Positions 17,709 through 27,862 are shown, counted from the stretch's first letter. The stretch is 38,793 nucleotides of DNA from Gammaproteobacteria bacterium (GCA_028293765.1 JAQGOG010000065.1:1-38793); one strand, 5' to 3'. Numbers and translations are program-made. The notes: generated from the sequence alone by a model not told the origin.

Positions 17709-18731
17709 TCAGGCGGCCTGGTTTTCGAGCTCGGGCGAGTAGCGGCCCGTCGTTGCCAGTCCATTGAGCTTCGCACGCTTGATGAATTCCTTCTGTGCGG
17801 CGGCGAAGTTCGTCGGGGCGCCGCCCCATGTCTTGAGGGTCGAATCCTGCAGAGCTCGACCGTAGCTGAATGTCAGCGGCCAGGGAAGCGGCCCGAGCTT
17901 GTTCATTAGAGAGAGGTGCAGGGTGGCCTCTGTGGGGGATTGTCCGCCGGAGAGAAATGCGATACCGGGTACGGCCGGGGGCACATGCCGCTTCAGGCAG
18001 CGCACGGTCGCTTCGGCCACCGTCGGCGGCGGCGCGCGATTCGGCGCCTGCTTCCCGGAGATGACCATATTCGGCTTGAGGATCATGCCTTCAAGATAGA
18101 TGCGGTGCTCGAACAGCTCGTTGAAAACGGTCTCCAACACGACGTTAGTCACTTCCTCGCAGCGCTCGATCGAGTGTCCGCCATCCATCAGGACTTCCGG
18201 CTCGACGATCGGCACGATGCCATTTTCCTGGCAGAGCGCGGCATAGCGCGCCAGCGCATGAGCGTTAGCCTTGATGGCAAACGACGTCGGGATGCCGTCG
18301 CCGATGTCGATAACCGCGCGCCACTTGGCGAAACGCGCTCCGAGCTTGTAGTACTCGATGAGCCGCTCCCGCAGGCCATCCAGCCCTTCGGTGATCGTCT
18401 CGTTAGGGAAATTGGCGAGCGGCTTCGCGCCGGTGTCGACCTTGATGCCGGGGATGATCCCCTGCTTGCTCAGGTACTCCGGAAACGGGGTGCCGTCCTT
18501 CGTCTTCTGCCGGATCGTTTCGTCGTAAAGGATCACACCGCTGATGAACTCAGCGGCACCGGGCGCCGTGAACAGCAGCTCGCGGTACAGGCGGCGATTC
18601 TCCTCGGTGGAGTCGAGCTTGATGCCCGCGAAGCGCTTCGTGATGGTGCCCGTGCTTTCGTCCGCCGCCAGGATGCCTTTATTCTTGGCGACCATTGCGT
18701 TGGCAATGCGCGCGAGCTCGGTAGGATTCAT
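17709..18731 (-). CDS. Class I fructose-bisphosphate aldolase
   Basis: Cleaves fructose 1,6-bisphosphate to glyceraldehyde 3-phosphate and dihydroxyacetone phosphate by a Schiff base, without metal. ATG 18731 gives 340 residues and has GGAGG seven bases upstream. Seen: the family opening GILAADESTGTITKRF near residue 20, KWRAVIDIG, the Schiff-base lysine region EGMILKPNM near 218, and FLSGGQSPTEAT. This is the animal/plant-type class I aldolase, not the FbaB type of E. coli. Its place directly upstream of mlaFEDCB looks like chance operon joining rather than a functional tie. Confidence 0.94.
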   Translation of the reverse strand: MNPTELARIANAMVAKNKGILAADESTGTITKRFAGIKLDSTEENRRLYRELLFTAPGAAEFISGVILYDETIRQKTKDGTPFPEYLSKQGIIPGIKVDTGAKPLANFPNETITEGLDGLRERLIEYYKLGARFAKWRAVIDIGDGIPTSFAIKANAHALARYAALCQENGIVPIVEPEVLMDGGHSIERCEEVTNVVLETVFNELFEHRIYLEGMILKPNMVISGKQAPNRAPPPTVAEATVRCLKRHVPPAVPGIAFLSGGQSPTEATLHLSLMNKLGPLPWPLTFSYGRALQDSTLKTWGGAPTNFAAAQKEFIKRAKLNGLATTGRYSPELENQAA

Positions 18732-18873
18732 CGTCGGTCCTCCGGAAATTAACTTCGGCCGGTGCACGCACTATTTGTGCCTGTCGCCGGCGGCCCGGTG
18801 AGGGTCGTGGGCCAAAAGCGTCGGTGGTAATGATACCAAATAAGGCTGCGCTTGGTTCCGGGGTCAATTAGTA

Positions 18874-18893
18874 CTAAACTAGTCCTAGTTTAG
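18874..18893. promoter_or_regulatory. Perfect palindrome, likely operator of the suf regulator
   Basis: Arm CTAAACTAG (18874-18882) and arm CTAGTTTAG (18885-18893) are exact reverse complements around a TC spacer. The site is 15 bases before the ATG of the Rrf2 regulator and just after an A/T-rich stretch with TACTAA, so a bound protein would block transcription. Autoregulation by the Rrf2 protein is the simple reading. Confidence 0.7.
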
Positions 18894-18908
18894 AGAGGTC
18901 TGTCTCCC

Positions 18909-19391
18909 ATGCTGCGCATAAGCAAGCTGACCGATTACGCCACCGTCATCCTGGCTGTGCTCGCCGAGCAGCCGGAGCGGGTGCAGACCGCCACGTCATT
19001 GGCCGAGCAGACGCGGATTGCCGCACCCACGGTGAGCAAGCTGCTGAAGCAGCTGCAACGGGCGAGCCTCGTCACCTCGACGCGAGGGCTGCACGGGGGG
19101 TATCAGCTCGCCCGCCCTGCTACGCAGATCAGCGCAGCCGCCATATTGGACGCTTTGGAAGGGCCGGTGACCTTGACCGACTGCGCCGCGGGACAGGGCC
19201 ACTGTGGGATCGAAGAGACATGCCGCGTCGGCCGGGTGTGGCAGCGCTTGAATCTCGCCATCCGCCGCTCACTGTATGAGGTGAGCCTGGCGCAGCTGGC
19301 GGGAATCGACACCCAGGTCCGTCTTCCGACGCTCGAGCGCGAGGTGAAGGTAGCTTCGCAGAGCGCGGCTGCTGCTCGATCGTCTTCATGA
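18909..19391 (+). CDS. Rrf2-family regulator of the SUF operon
   Basis: A 160-residue transcription factor of the IscR/Rrf2 family, matching the type found ahead of suf genes in Xanthomonadales. Seen: an N-terminal winged helix (about 1-65) with the recognition region APTVSKLLKQLQRASLV and the wing GGYQLARP. Cys92, Cys99 and Cys105 stand where IscR keeps its [2Fe-2S] ligands (92, 98, 104), so it probably senses Fe-S status. A perfect palindrome lies 15 bases upstream of ATG 18909. It begins a same-strand run of nine genes; sufB follows after 28 bases. Confidence 0.92.
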   Translation: MLRISKLTDYATVILAVLAEQPERVQTATSLAEQTRIAAPTVSKLLKQLQRASLVTSTRGLHGGYQLARPATQISAAAILDALEGPVTLTDCAAGQGHCGIEETCRVGRVWQRLNLAIRRSLYEVSLAQLAGIDTQVRLPTLEREVKVASQSAAAARSSS

Positions 19392-19419
19392 ACGCACTCG
19401 ATGAATGCACTGGCGATAA

Positions 19420-20874
<1,455 letters not shown>

Positions 20875-20878
20875 CGCT

Positions 20879-21628
20879 ATGTTGAAGATCGAAAACCTGC
20901 ACGTCAGTGTCGACGGCAAAGAGATTCTGAAGGGCCTCACGCTCGACGTGGGAGCCGGCGAAGTGCACGCCATCATGGGGCCGAACGGCTCCGGCAAGAG
21001 CACCCTCGCCTACGCGTTGGCCGGCCGTCCCGGCTATGAGATCACTGCCGGGAAGGTGACCTTCGGTGAGCGCGATCTGATGTCCCTCGCGCCGGAAGAG
21101 CGCGCGCGCGAAGGCGTGTTCCTCGGATTCCAGTACCCGGTTGAGATTCCTGGCGTGAATAACGTCTATCTGCTCAAAGCCGCTCTCAACGCGGCGCGTA
21201 AGCATCGCGGCCTTCCCGAAGTGGATGCCTTCGAATTCCTTGGGCTCGTGCGCGAGAAGATGAAGGTCATGCATATGGACGAGGCTTTCCTCTCCCGAGG
21301 CGTGAACGAAGGCTTCTCGGGCGGCGAGAAAAAGCGCAACGAAGTTTTGCAGATGCTCATGCTGGAGCCGCGGCTCGCTATTCTCGACGAGACGGACTCC
21401 GGCCTCGATATCGACGCGCTGAAGGTCGTCGCCAACGGCGTGAACACGCTGCGCTCACCTGAGCGCTCCGTTGTCCTCGTGACGCATTACCAGCGGCTGC
21501 TCGACTACATCGTTCCGGATTACGTGCACGTCCTGGTGCGGGGTCGTATCGCTCGCAGCGGCGACAAGTCCCTTGCGCTCGAGCTCGACCGGCGTGGGTA
21601 CGATTGGATCAGCGAAGAGGCGGCGTAA
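20879..21628 (+). CDS. sufC: Fe-S cluster assembly ATPase SufC
   Basis: ABC-type ATPase that drives shape changes in the SufB-SufD scaffold. 249 residues with Walker A GPNGSGKST near 39, the Q loop in GFQYPVEIPGV, the signature FSGGEKKR, Walker B AILDETDSGLDID and the switch histidine in VTHYQR. No membrane segments, as expected. Spacing to both neighbours is four bases, consistent with one operon. Confidence 0.97.
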   Translation: MLKIENLHVSVDGKEILKGLTLDVGAGEVHAIMGPNGSGKSTLAYALAGRPGYEITAGKVTFGERDLMSLAPEERAREGVFLGFQYPVEIPGVNNVYLLKAALNAARKHRGLPEVDAFEFLGLVREKMKVMHMDEAFLSRGVNEGFSGGEKKRNEVLQMLMLEPRLAILDETDSGLDIDALKVVANGVNTLRSPERSVVLVTHYQRLLDYIVPDYVHVLVRGRIARSGDKSLALELDRRGYDWISEEAA

Positions 21629-21632
21629 TCCA

Positions 21633-22982
21633 ATGGCCGCCCCCTCCCCCCTCGCCACTCGCATCGTCGAAGAACACGCCGCGGCGTCCGATTCGCTCCC
21701 GGCCGGTGTCGTGAGTCGAGAGCGCCGCCGAAGCGCCATCGACACCCTCGCCGTGCAGGGACTTCCGACCTCGCGCGACGAGAACTGGAAGTACGCGAAC
21801 CTGCGCCCTCTCGACAAAGTGCGCTTCGCCCCCCTTGCAGCCGACGCGAGCGCGAATGCGGACGCACTCTCACCGGTAACGCTTGCCGATCTGCCGCCGC
21901 GAATTGAAGGTTACGCGCGCTATACCTTTGTGGATGGGGTCTTCTTTCCCGCGCTTTCGGCTCCGGCTGAGCGGACGGGGATTTCTGTGGTCTCGCTTCG
22001 CTCAGATCCGGAGCGTGCCAAGCGCACCCCCCCCGCATACGCGCTGCGCGAGCAATCGCCGTCCAAGGACGCGCGCTTCGCGCTTTTGAATGAGGCCTTC
22101 GCGACCGACGGCGCGTCCATACGAGTCGCCGCGGGAACCGACTGCCCGACGTGCATCGAGCTCGTGTTCGTTGCCAACAGGGATTCGCAAACGGCCGCGT
22201 CCTATCCGCGCGTGGAATTGCACGTCGAGGCCGGCGCGACATTGGGGCTCATCGAGAGACACCTGAGTGTCGGTAGCGATGCGAACTTCGTAAATACTGC
22301 AGTGAGCGTTGATATCGCTCGCGGTGCCAGCGTGAACCACTACCGCGTGCAGCAGTCTGGCGCGCGTGCCATTTGGTTCGACACTCTTTCGGCGGTCCTC
22401 GCGCAAGATGCTACCTATCGGCTCCATGGCGTAAGTCTCGGCGGCTTGTCGGCGAGATCGACCATCAATGTGCAGCTCGCCGGCGAACGCGCGGACGCGG
22501 GCATCTACGTTGTCTCCCTGGGCGACCGGCAGCAGGTTCAGGACGCCTTCGTTCTGGTGGACCACGTAGCGCCGCGCGCACGCTCGGAGCAGATCTTCCG
22601 CGGAATCTCTGCCGGACGTGCCCGGGTGACCTTCAACGGAATGGTTGTAGTGCGCAAGGGAGCGCAGGGCACCGATTCGCAGCAGTCGCTGCGCGGCCTG
22701 CTGGCGGGACCCGACGCGGAAATCGATGTACGCCCGCAGCTCGAGATTTATACGGACGATGTTCGCTGCAGTCACGGCGCGACGGCGGGTAAGCTCGATG
22801 ACAACATGCTGTTCTACCTGTTATCGCGCGGGCTCGATCCCGAGACGGCGCAACGCCTGCTGAAGTGGGCATTCCTCGAGGACGTCGTGGCCAAGATCGA
22901 AGTGCCCGAGCTGCGGCGGCAGATCGAGCACAGCCTCGCCGGACAGTTGAAAGATGCCGCCGCGCTGAAGGAGCTGTTGTAA
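21633..22982 (+). CDS. sufD: Fe-S cluster assembly protein SufD
   Basis: Partner of SufB in the SufBC2D scaffold. ATG 21633, four bases after sufC, gives 449 residues; longer readings run back into sufC and are rejected. Seen: the N-terminal helix region with LPTSRDENWKYANLRPLD, the beta-helix centre, and the conserved DDVRCSHGATAGKLDDNMLFYLLSRGL near residue 385 including the family Cys and His. The stop overlaps the sufS start by one base (TAATG). Confidence 0.95.
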   Translation: MAAPSPLATRIVEEHAAASDSLPAGVVSRERRRSAIDTLAVQGLPTSRDENWKYANLRPLDKVRFAPLAADASANADALSPVTLADLPPRIEGYARYTFVDGVFFPALSAPAERTGISVVSLRSDPERAKRTPPAYALREQSPSKDARFALLNEAFATDGASIRVAAGTDCPTCIELVFVANRDSQTAASYPRVELHVEAGATLGLIERHLSVGSDANFVNTAVSVDIARGASVNHYRVQQSGARAIWFDTLSAVLAQDATYRLHGVSLGGLSARSTINVQLAGERADAGIYVVSLGDRQQVQDAFVLVDHVAPRARSEQIFRGISAGRARVTFNGMVVVRKGAQGTDSQQSLRGLLAGPDAEIDVRPQLEIYTDDVRCSHGATAGKLDDNMLFYLLSRGLDPETAQRLLKWAFLEDVVAKIEVPELRRQIEHSLAGQLKDAAALKELL

Positions 22983-24235
22983 TGGCTGCAATCGCATCAA
23001 AGGCCCGGCCCGAGACGGCGTTGGACGCCGACCGCGTGCGCAAGGATTTCCCGATTCTGGAGCGCACGATCAACGGTCGTCCGCTCGTTTATCTCGATAG
23101 CGCGGCATCGTCGCAGCGACCGCTGGCCGTGCTGCGCGCGATCGAGGATTACGAGACCCATTCGCATGCGAACGTCCATCGTGGCGTCCACGCGCTGAGC
23201 CAGGCTGCGACCGAGGCATTCGAAGGCGCGCGGGAGCGGGTGAGACGCTTCATCAACGCTCGTTCGAGTCGCGAGATCATCTTCGTTCGCGGAACGACCG
23301 AAGGCATCAATCTCGTTGCCCAGTCCTACGCCCGCCCCCGGTTAAAGGCGGGTGATGAGATTCTCATCACCGCTCTCGAGCATCACGCGAACATCGTGCC
23401 GTGGCAGATGGTGTGTGAGCAGACCGGCGCCACCTTGAAGGTCGCGCCCATCGATCGACGCGGCGAGCTGTTGTACGACGAATTCCTGAAGTTGCTGTCG
23501 CCACGGACCCGGATCGTGGCCGTCGCTCACGTTTCCAATGCATTGGGCACCGTGCTGCCGGTGAAGCGCATCATCGATGCGGCTCATGCGCAGGGAGCGG
23601 TGGTGCTGGTGGACGGAGCGCAGGCGATACCGCACTCGAGTGTCGACGTACGTGCCCTCGGCTGCGATTTCTATACGTTCTCGAGCCATAAGATCTACGG
23701 GCCAACTGGCATCGGCGTCCTGTACGGCCGTGAGGAACTGCTCGCTGCCATGCCTCCGTGGCAGGGCGGCGGCGACATGATCCTGACGGTGTCGTTCGAG
23801 AAGACGACTTACAACGAGCTGCCGTGGAAGTTCGAAGCCGGTACCCCGAACATCTCCGGCGCAGTGGGCCTCGCCGCCGCCATGGATTACGTCGAGGGTC
23901 TCGGTGTCGAAGCTATCGCCGCGCACGAGCAGCGACTGCTCACACTCGCCACGGCTGAATTGCAGCGCATCCCGGGCATCCAGATTATCGGCACCGCGCC
24001 CCACAAGGCGGCAGTGCTGTCGTTCACGATGGAAGGGGTTCACCCGCACGATCTGGGCACGATCCTCGACACTGAAGGTATCGCGGTACGGACCGGGCAC
24101 CACTGCGCTATGCCTGTGATGACTTTCTTCGGCATACCGGCCACCGCGCGCGCCTCGTTCGGCGTCTATAACACCGAGCGGGACGTCGCTAGCCTGGTCG
24201 CGGGTCTGCAGAAGGTTCGAGAGGTGTTTGGCTGA
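22982..24235 (+). CDS. sufS: Cysteine desulfurase SufS
   Basis: PLP enzyme that removes sulfur from cysteine and holds it as persulfide for cluster assembly. ATG 22982 gives 417 residues. Seen: the PLP-binding lysine Lys237 in SSHKIYGPTG, the active-site Cys375 in RTGHHCAMP, and group II features such as RGVHALSQAAT. The start and stop each overlap a neighbour by one base (TAATG before, TGATG after), so sufD-sufS-sufU are translationally coupled. Confidence 0.97.
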   Translation: MAAIASKARPETALDADRVRKDFPILERTINGRPLVYLDSAASSQRPLAVLRAIEDYETHSHANVHRGVHALSQAATEAFEGARERVRRFINARSSREIIFVRGTTEGINLVAQSYARPRLKAGDEILITALEHHANIVPWQMVCEQTGATLKVAPIDRRGELLYDEFLKLLSPRTRIVAVAHVSNALGTVLPVKRIIDAAHAQGAVVLVDGAQAIPHSSVDVRALGCDFYTFSSHKIYGPTGIGVLYGREELLAAMPPWQGGGDMILTVSFEKTTYNELPWKFEAGTPNISGAVGLAAAMDYVEGLGVEAIAAHEQRLLTLATAELQRIPGIQIIGTAPHKAAVLSFTMEGVHPHDLGTILDTEGIAVRTGHHCAMPVMTFFGIPATARASFGVYNTERDVASLVAGLQKVREVFG

Positions 24236-24678
24236 TGGACCTGAAAGAGCTTTATCGCGACGTGATCCTGGATCACAACAAGCGTCCCCGGAACTTCGGA
24301 CGGCTGGACCCTTCCGATGCGCACGCTGACGGGCACAACCCGTTGTGCGGCGATCGCCTGTCGGTATTCGTGCGCATGGACGGCGAGCGCGTGGAAGACG
24401 TGCGCTTCGAAGGCAAGGGCTGCGCCATCTCCACCGCCTCGGCCTCCCTCATGACGGAAGCCGTCAAGGGCAAGGACAAGGCGGTGATCGGCGCGCTCTT
24501 CCACAAGGTGCACAGCCTCCTGACACAACAGGATGCGGTCCCGGGCGCAGAGCTCGGCAAGCTCGCCGCTCTCTCGGGGGTGCGTGAGTTTCCGGCCCGT
24601 GTGAAGTGCGCAAGCCTGTGCTGGCACACATTGAACGCCGCGCTCGACAAAGGCGCGAGCACCGTATCTACGGAGTAG
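24235..24678 (+). CDS. sufU: Zinc-dependent sulfurtransferase SufU
   Basis: Takes persulfide sulfur from SufS to the SufBCD scaffold; it does the job of SufE in this type of system. 147 residues. Seen: Cys38, Asp40, Cys63 and Cys125 in the pattern of the Bacillus subtilis SufU zinc site (Cys41, Asp43, Cys66, Cys128), plus Cys129. The 18-residue insert that separates SufU from IscU scaffolds is present around residues 96-115. No sufE or sufA is seen in the window. Confidence 0.92.
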   Translation: MDLKELYRDVILDHNKRPRNFGRLDPSDAHADGHNPLCGDRLSVFVRMDGERVEDVRFEGKGCAISTASASLMTEAVKGKDKAVIGALFHKVHSLLTQQDAVPGAELGKLAALSGVREFPARVKCASLCWHTLNAALDKGASTVSTE

Positions 24679-24686
24679 TTGCAGAG

Positions 24687-25238
24687 ATGCGTACGCACGA
24701 GAACGAGCCCTTTGTGGTCAACCGCGAGGTGCGCGCGGTAATGGTCCCTGCCGGTGTCGAAGTGAATTTGAAGCCCGGCCAGGCCGGCTACATCACGCAG
24801 GCGCTCGGCGGCAGCTTCACTGTGTATCTCGAAGGTAATCTCTTCCGGATCTCCGGCGGGGACGCGGATGCCATTGGCAAAGAGTCCATGAACACGCCCG
24901 AGCTGCCTCCGAATGCCACCGAAGAGGACGTCCGCAAGCTCGCCTGGGACCAGATGCGCACCTGCTACGATCCTGAGATTCCCATCAACATCGTCGAGCT
25001 CGGCCTGGTCTACGAGTGCGATGTGAAATCGAACGAAGACGGCACGCGGACCGTCGAAATCCAGATCACCCTCACCGCACCCGGGTGTGGAATGGGCGAC
25101 GTGCTGGTCGACGATGTGAAAGACAAAGTGCAGATGATTCCGACTGTGCGCGAGGCGCGGGTCGAGCTGACTTTCGATCCGCCGTGGAACCAGACGATGA
25201 TGTCCGAAGCCGCACGGCTGCAGACTGGCATGTTCTGA
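24687..25238 (+). CDS. sufT: Fe-S cluster assembly/maturation protein SufT
   Basis: Auxiliary Fe-S maturation factor with a DUF59/MIP18-type domain. ATG 24687, eight bases after sufU, gives 183 residues with GCAGAG just ahead. Seen: an N-terminal region (1-65) found in the SufT family, then the DUF59 domain with DQMRTCYDPEIPINIVELGLVY (about 86-107) and the APGCGMGDVLVDDVKDKV motif with its conserved cysteine near 134. The gene sits where SufT lies in related suf clusters. Confidence 0.93.
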   Translation: MRTHENEPFVVNREVRAVMVPAGVEVNLKPGQAGYITQALGGSFTVYLEGNLFRISGGDADAIGKESMNTPELPPNATEEDVRKLAWDQMRTCYDPEIPINIVELGLVYECDVKSNEDGTRTVEIQITLTAPGCGMGDVLVDDVKDKVQMIPTVREARVELTFDPPWNQTMMSEAARLQTGMF

Positions 25239-25249
25239 GCCGAGCGACG

Positions 25250-25567
25250 ATGGCTTCCGACTGGATCGATATTGGCGGCTCCGAGGCCGTCCACGAGACG
25301 GCGCCCTTCTCCGCCGAGGTCGACGGCTTCCCCATCGTCGTCGTACGCTGCGGCGCCAAGATCTATGCGGTAGAAGACCGTTGCTCGCACGATGGCGAGG
25401 CCTTGGGAGAAGCGGAAGTGGAATCTTGTCAGATCATATGTCCGCGGCATGGCGCGCATTTCTGCCTGCGCACGGGAGAGGCGCTCACGCCTCCGGCTTA
25501 CGAGCCGTTGCGCACTTTTAACGTCCGTGAAGAAAATGGGCGCGTTCTGGTGGAGCGGCCGGCGTGA
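25250..25567 (+). CDS. Rieske-type [2Fe-2S] ferredoxin
   Basis: A 105-residue single-domain Rieske protein, like the NirD/BphA3-type ferredoxins that feed electrons to oxygenases. Seen: the cluster motif Cys45-x-His47 and Cys64-x-x-His67 (RCSHDG and CPRHG). No transmembrane or signal segment, so it is cytoplasmic. ATG 25250 follows sufT by 11 bases and the stop overlaps the next gene (GTGA), placing it in the suf transcript. Its redox partner is not in the window; a job in Fe-S assembly or as a delivered client is inference. Confidence 0.92.
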   Translation: MASDWIDIGGSEAVHETAPFSAEVDGFPIVVVRCGAKIYAVEDRCSHDGEALGEAEVESCQIICPRHGAHFCLRTGEALTPPAYEPLRTFNVREENGRVLVERPA

Positions 25568-26079
25568 AGCGCCTGACACTGATGCGGCATGGAGACGCGC
25601 AGTGGAAGGACTCGGAAGTTGCAGATTTCGCCCGCCCGCTCAACCGGAGAGGCACCGCCGAGGCCGAGGCGATGGCACGCCGCCTTGCCGAGCTCGCGTT
25701 GATTCCTGACCTGATCATTGCGAGCCCCGCGCGGCGGACGCAGCAGACGGCGGAAATCGTAGCGCGAGAGCTCGCGCTCGGGTCGCGAAACATCCGGTAC
25801 GAAGAGCCTCTTTACCTCGCCGGTGCGCGAGACATCCTCACGCACGCACAAGCCATCGGGCCGCGGGTGACGCATCTGATGGTCATTGGGCACAATCCGG
25901 GGGTATCAGAGCTTGCGCACCTGCTCGCTCCAGGCAGGGAGATCGGCGGCTTGGCCACGGCCGCCATCTGCACGATGACGCTGGATACCGATGAGTGGTC
26001 GGCCGTTGCACCGGCCCTTGTATGCGACGTGCTGAGTGATGTGCCGCCGTCACGGCTGTTTAGCAGCCTCTTCGCGTAG
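25564..26079 (+). CDS. SixA-like histidine phosphatase
   Basis: A 171-residue protein of the histidine phosphatase superfamily, SixA branch. Seen: the catalytic LMRHGDA at 6-12, SPARRTQQTA with the second arginine near 60, and the second catalytic histidine in VIGHNPGVSEL near 114. Start GTG 25564 overlaps the Rieske stop by four bases. In E. coli SixA removes phosphate from histidine on signalling or PTS proteins; the substrate here is unknown. It is the last gene of the suf run. Confidence 0.9.
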   Translation: MKRLTLMRHGDAQWKDSEVADFARPLNRRGTAEAEAMARRLAELALIPDLIIASPARRTQQTAEIVARELALGSRNIRYEEPLYLAGARDILTHAQAIGPRVTHLMVIGHNPGVSELAHLLAPGREIGGLATAAICTMTLDTDEWSAVAPALVCDVLSDVPPSRLFSSLFA

Positions 26080-26085
26080 ACACGC

Positions 26086-26108
26086 ACCGTCCGACTCATC
26101 GGGACGGT
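26086..26108. terminator. Weak hairpin between the convergent sixA-like and sdaA genes
   Basis: ACCGTCC (26086-26092) pairs with GGACGGT (26102-26108) around a nine-base loop. There is no T run on either side, so it is a poor intrinsic terminator but is in the right place to end both converging genes. Confidence 0.3.
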
Positions 26109-26243
26109 CACGGAAGCGCGGCGCCGGCCGGCGTCCGCCGTAGAATCAGACGCTCTGAGTAGCGGGACCGGGGCGCGCGTGGACTTCTGGCGCTGCAACA
26201 AACTCTGGTGGGCGCTGCAACACATCCGCGCCTTCTGGCCCGC

Positions 26244-27611
26244 TCAGCACTCCGGTACGTTGACGGCCAGTCCGCCCTGCGACGTCTCTTTGTAGATCGT
26301 CGACATGTCCGCGCCCGTCTGGCGCATGGTCGCGATCACCTGGTCCAGCGAGACTTTGTGCGTCCCATCGCCGCGCATGGCTAGCCGCGCGGCGTTGATC
26401 GCCTTCACCGAGCCCATAGCATTACGCTCGATGCACGGAATCTGCACGAGCCCCGCCACGGGATCGCAGGTGAGACCGAGGTTGTGTTCCATGCCGATTT
26501 CAGCTGCGTTCTCTATCTGCTCATTTGTGCCGTGCAGGGCTGACACCAGACCCGCCGCCGCCATGGAGCATGCAACCCCGACCTCACCCATGCAGCCCAT
26601 CTCGGCGCCCGAGATCGACGCATTCTTCTTGTAGAGCATGCCGATCGCCGCCGCGGTGAGCATGAAACGGATCACACCGTCATCGCTCGAGTCCCTGTAG
26701 AAGCGTCGATAGAAATGCAGAACCGCCGGCACGATGCCGGCAGCTCCATTCGTAGGAGCCGTAACAACGCGTCCGCCAGCGGCGTTTTCCTCATTCACCG
26801 CCAGCGCATAAGCGTTGACCCAGTCCATGACGTCGAGCGGCTTCTCCTCCGTACTCTCCGTCAACATGCGATAGAGCTTCGGCGCGCGCCGACGCACCTT
26901 CAGCACTCCCGGCAACACACCCGTCTGTCGAAAGCCGCGCTCGACGCAGGCCTGCATGACGTGCCAGATGTGCAGCAGTTTGGTCCGAATCTGCTCATCG
27001 GTCGCCCAAGTGCGCTCGTTCGCAAGCATCACTTCGAACAGCTCGAGTCCATTCTCTTTGCAGAGTGCCAGCAGCTCGGCGCCCGAACCAAATGGATACG
27101 GCGGCGCCTTGTGCGCGCTGGTCTCGGGAGCCTCGACTTCATCGCCGCGCACCACGAACCCGCCACCGATCGAGTAGTAATCCTCCTCGCGCAGCACGCG
27201 ACGATTCGCCGCGAGCGCGGTGAAGCGCATGCCATTCGAATGCCGTGGGAGCCGCTCGTGGTACATGAACAGGAGCGCCATCGGCTCATCGAACGCGATC
27301 TCATGCTCGCCGAGAAGTTTGATCCGGCCGGTCGAGCGAATCCGTTGCAGGAGCGGCTCGATGCTGTCCGGATCGACGGACTCAGGCTCCGCCCCTTCCA
27401 GCCCTGCCAGAACAGCACGATCGGTTCCGTGGCCGGCACCCGTGAGCGCCAGCGAGCCGTACAGGCGGACGGCAATCTGCTCGGTCTCCAGGAGCAGTCC
27501 GTCTCGCTTGAGTCCGAGAACGAACTCACGCGCAGCCCGCATCGGCCCCATGGTGTGGGAGCTCGAAGGCCCGACGCCGACCTTGAAAATGTCGAAAACG
27601 CTAAGAGTCAT
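26244..27611 (-). CDS. sdaA: L-serine ammonia-lyase (iron-sulfur type)
   Basis: Deaminates L-serine to pyruvate and ammonia with a [4Fe-4S] cluster. 455 residues from ATG 27611, the single-chain type. Seen: the N-terminal [27 protein letters not shown] near 285, and cluster cysteines Cys340, Cys382 and Cys393. The last residue, Cys455, is the C-terminal cysteine that in the Legionella enzyme folds into the active site as fourth ligand; all four positions are exactly three below the Legionella numbers as I recall them (343, 385, 396, 458). It faces the suf run and lies beside glycine/threonine genes. Confidence 0.95.
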   Translation of the reverse strand: MTLSVFDIFKVGVGPSSSHTMGPMRAAREFVLGLKRDGLLLETEQIAVRLYGSLALTGAGHGTDRAVLAGLEGAEPESVDPDSIEPLLQRIRSTGRIKLLGEHEIAFDEPMALLFMYHERLPRHSNGMRFTALAANRRVLREEDYYSIGGGFVVRGDEVEAPETSAHKAPPYPFGSGAELLALCKENGLELFEVMLANERTWATDEQIRTKLLHIWHVMQACVERGFRQTGVLPGVLKVRRRAPKLYRMLTESTEEKPLDVMDWVNAYALAVNEENAAGGRVVTAPTNGAAGIVPAVLHFYRRFYRDSSDDGVIRFMLTAAAIGMLYKKNASISGAEMGCMGEVGVACSMAAAGLVSALHGTNEQIENAAEIGMEHNLGLTCDPVAGLVQIPCIERNAMGSVKAINAARLAMRGDGTHKVSLDQVIATMRQTGADMSTIYKETSQGGLAVNVPEC

Positions 27612-27862
27612 GGCAATGAACCTGTGGTCCTGGAGAGCCTGTCGGACTCATGTTCGCCTACCGCAGCGCCGCCCGCTACGCGGCGCTCACACCCGGGCCT
27701 GGGTTTCCGCCGGGCCAGCGTGTAACGCCCGCGTCGCACCCCATCGGCATATTGCTCGATGAGGGCGTCCTTGCGACTGCGCCCGTGAGTCAGTCAGGCG
27801 CCTTGGCTGAATCTTCCGCCGATGCGGCTCGACCGTCATGTATTGCGGCGACACTGCCGCAT
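27612..27862 (-). other. GC-rich leader between hslR and sdaA, no gene
   Basis: A 251-base gap upstream of sdaA. On the sdaA strand it can form several stems, the clearest being an eight-base stem AGCGCCGC / GCGGCGCT (27665-27672 with 27680-27687). I looked for glycine, TPP, cobalamin and SAH riboswitch cores and found none. An open frame on the other strand across it has no recognisable domain. Confidence 0.4.

Noticed and set aside
18852..18877. TTGGTT / TACTAA as a sigma-70 promoter of the suf regulator
   Set aside because: The spacing is only 14 bases, so I did not list it as a promoter.
22865..22981. Longer N-terminus for SufS
   Set aside because: The extra residues overlap sufD out of frame and are not found in the family; ATG 22982 is coupled to the sufD stop.
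27612..27862. Glycine riboswitch in front of sdaA
   Set aside because: The conserved core bases of the glycine aptamer could not be found on either strand.
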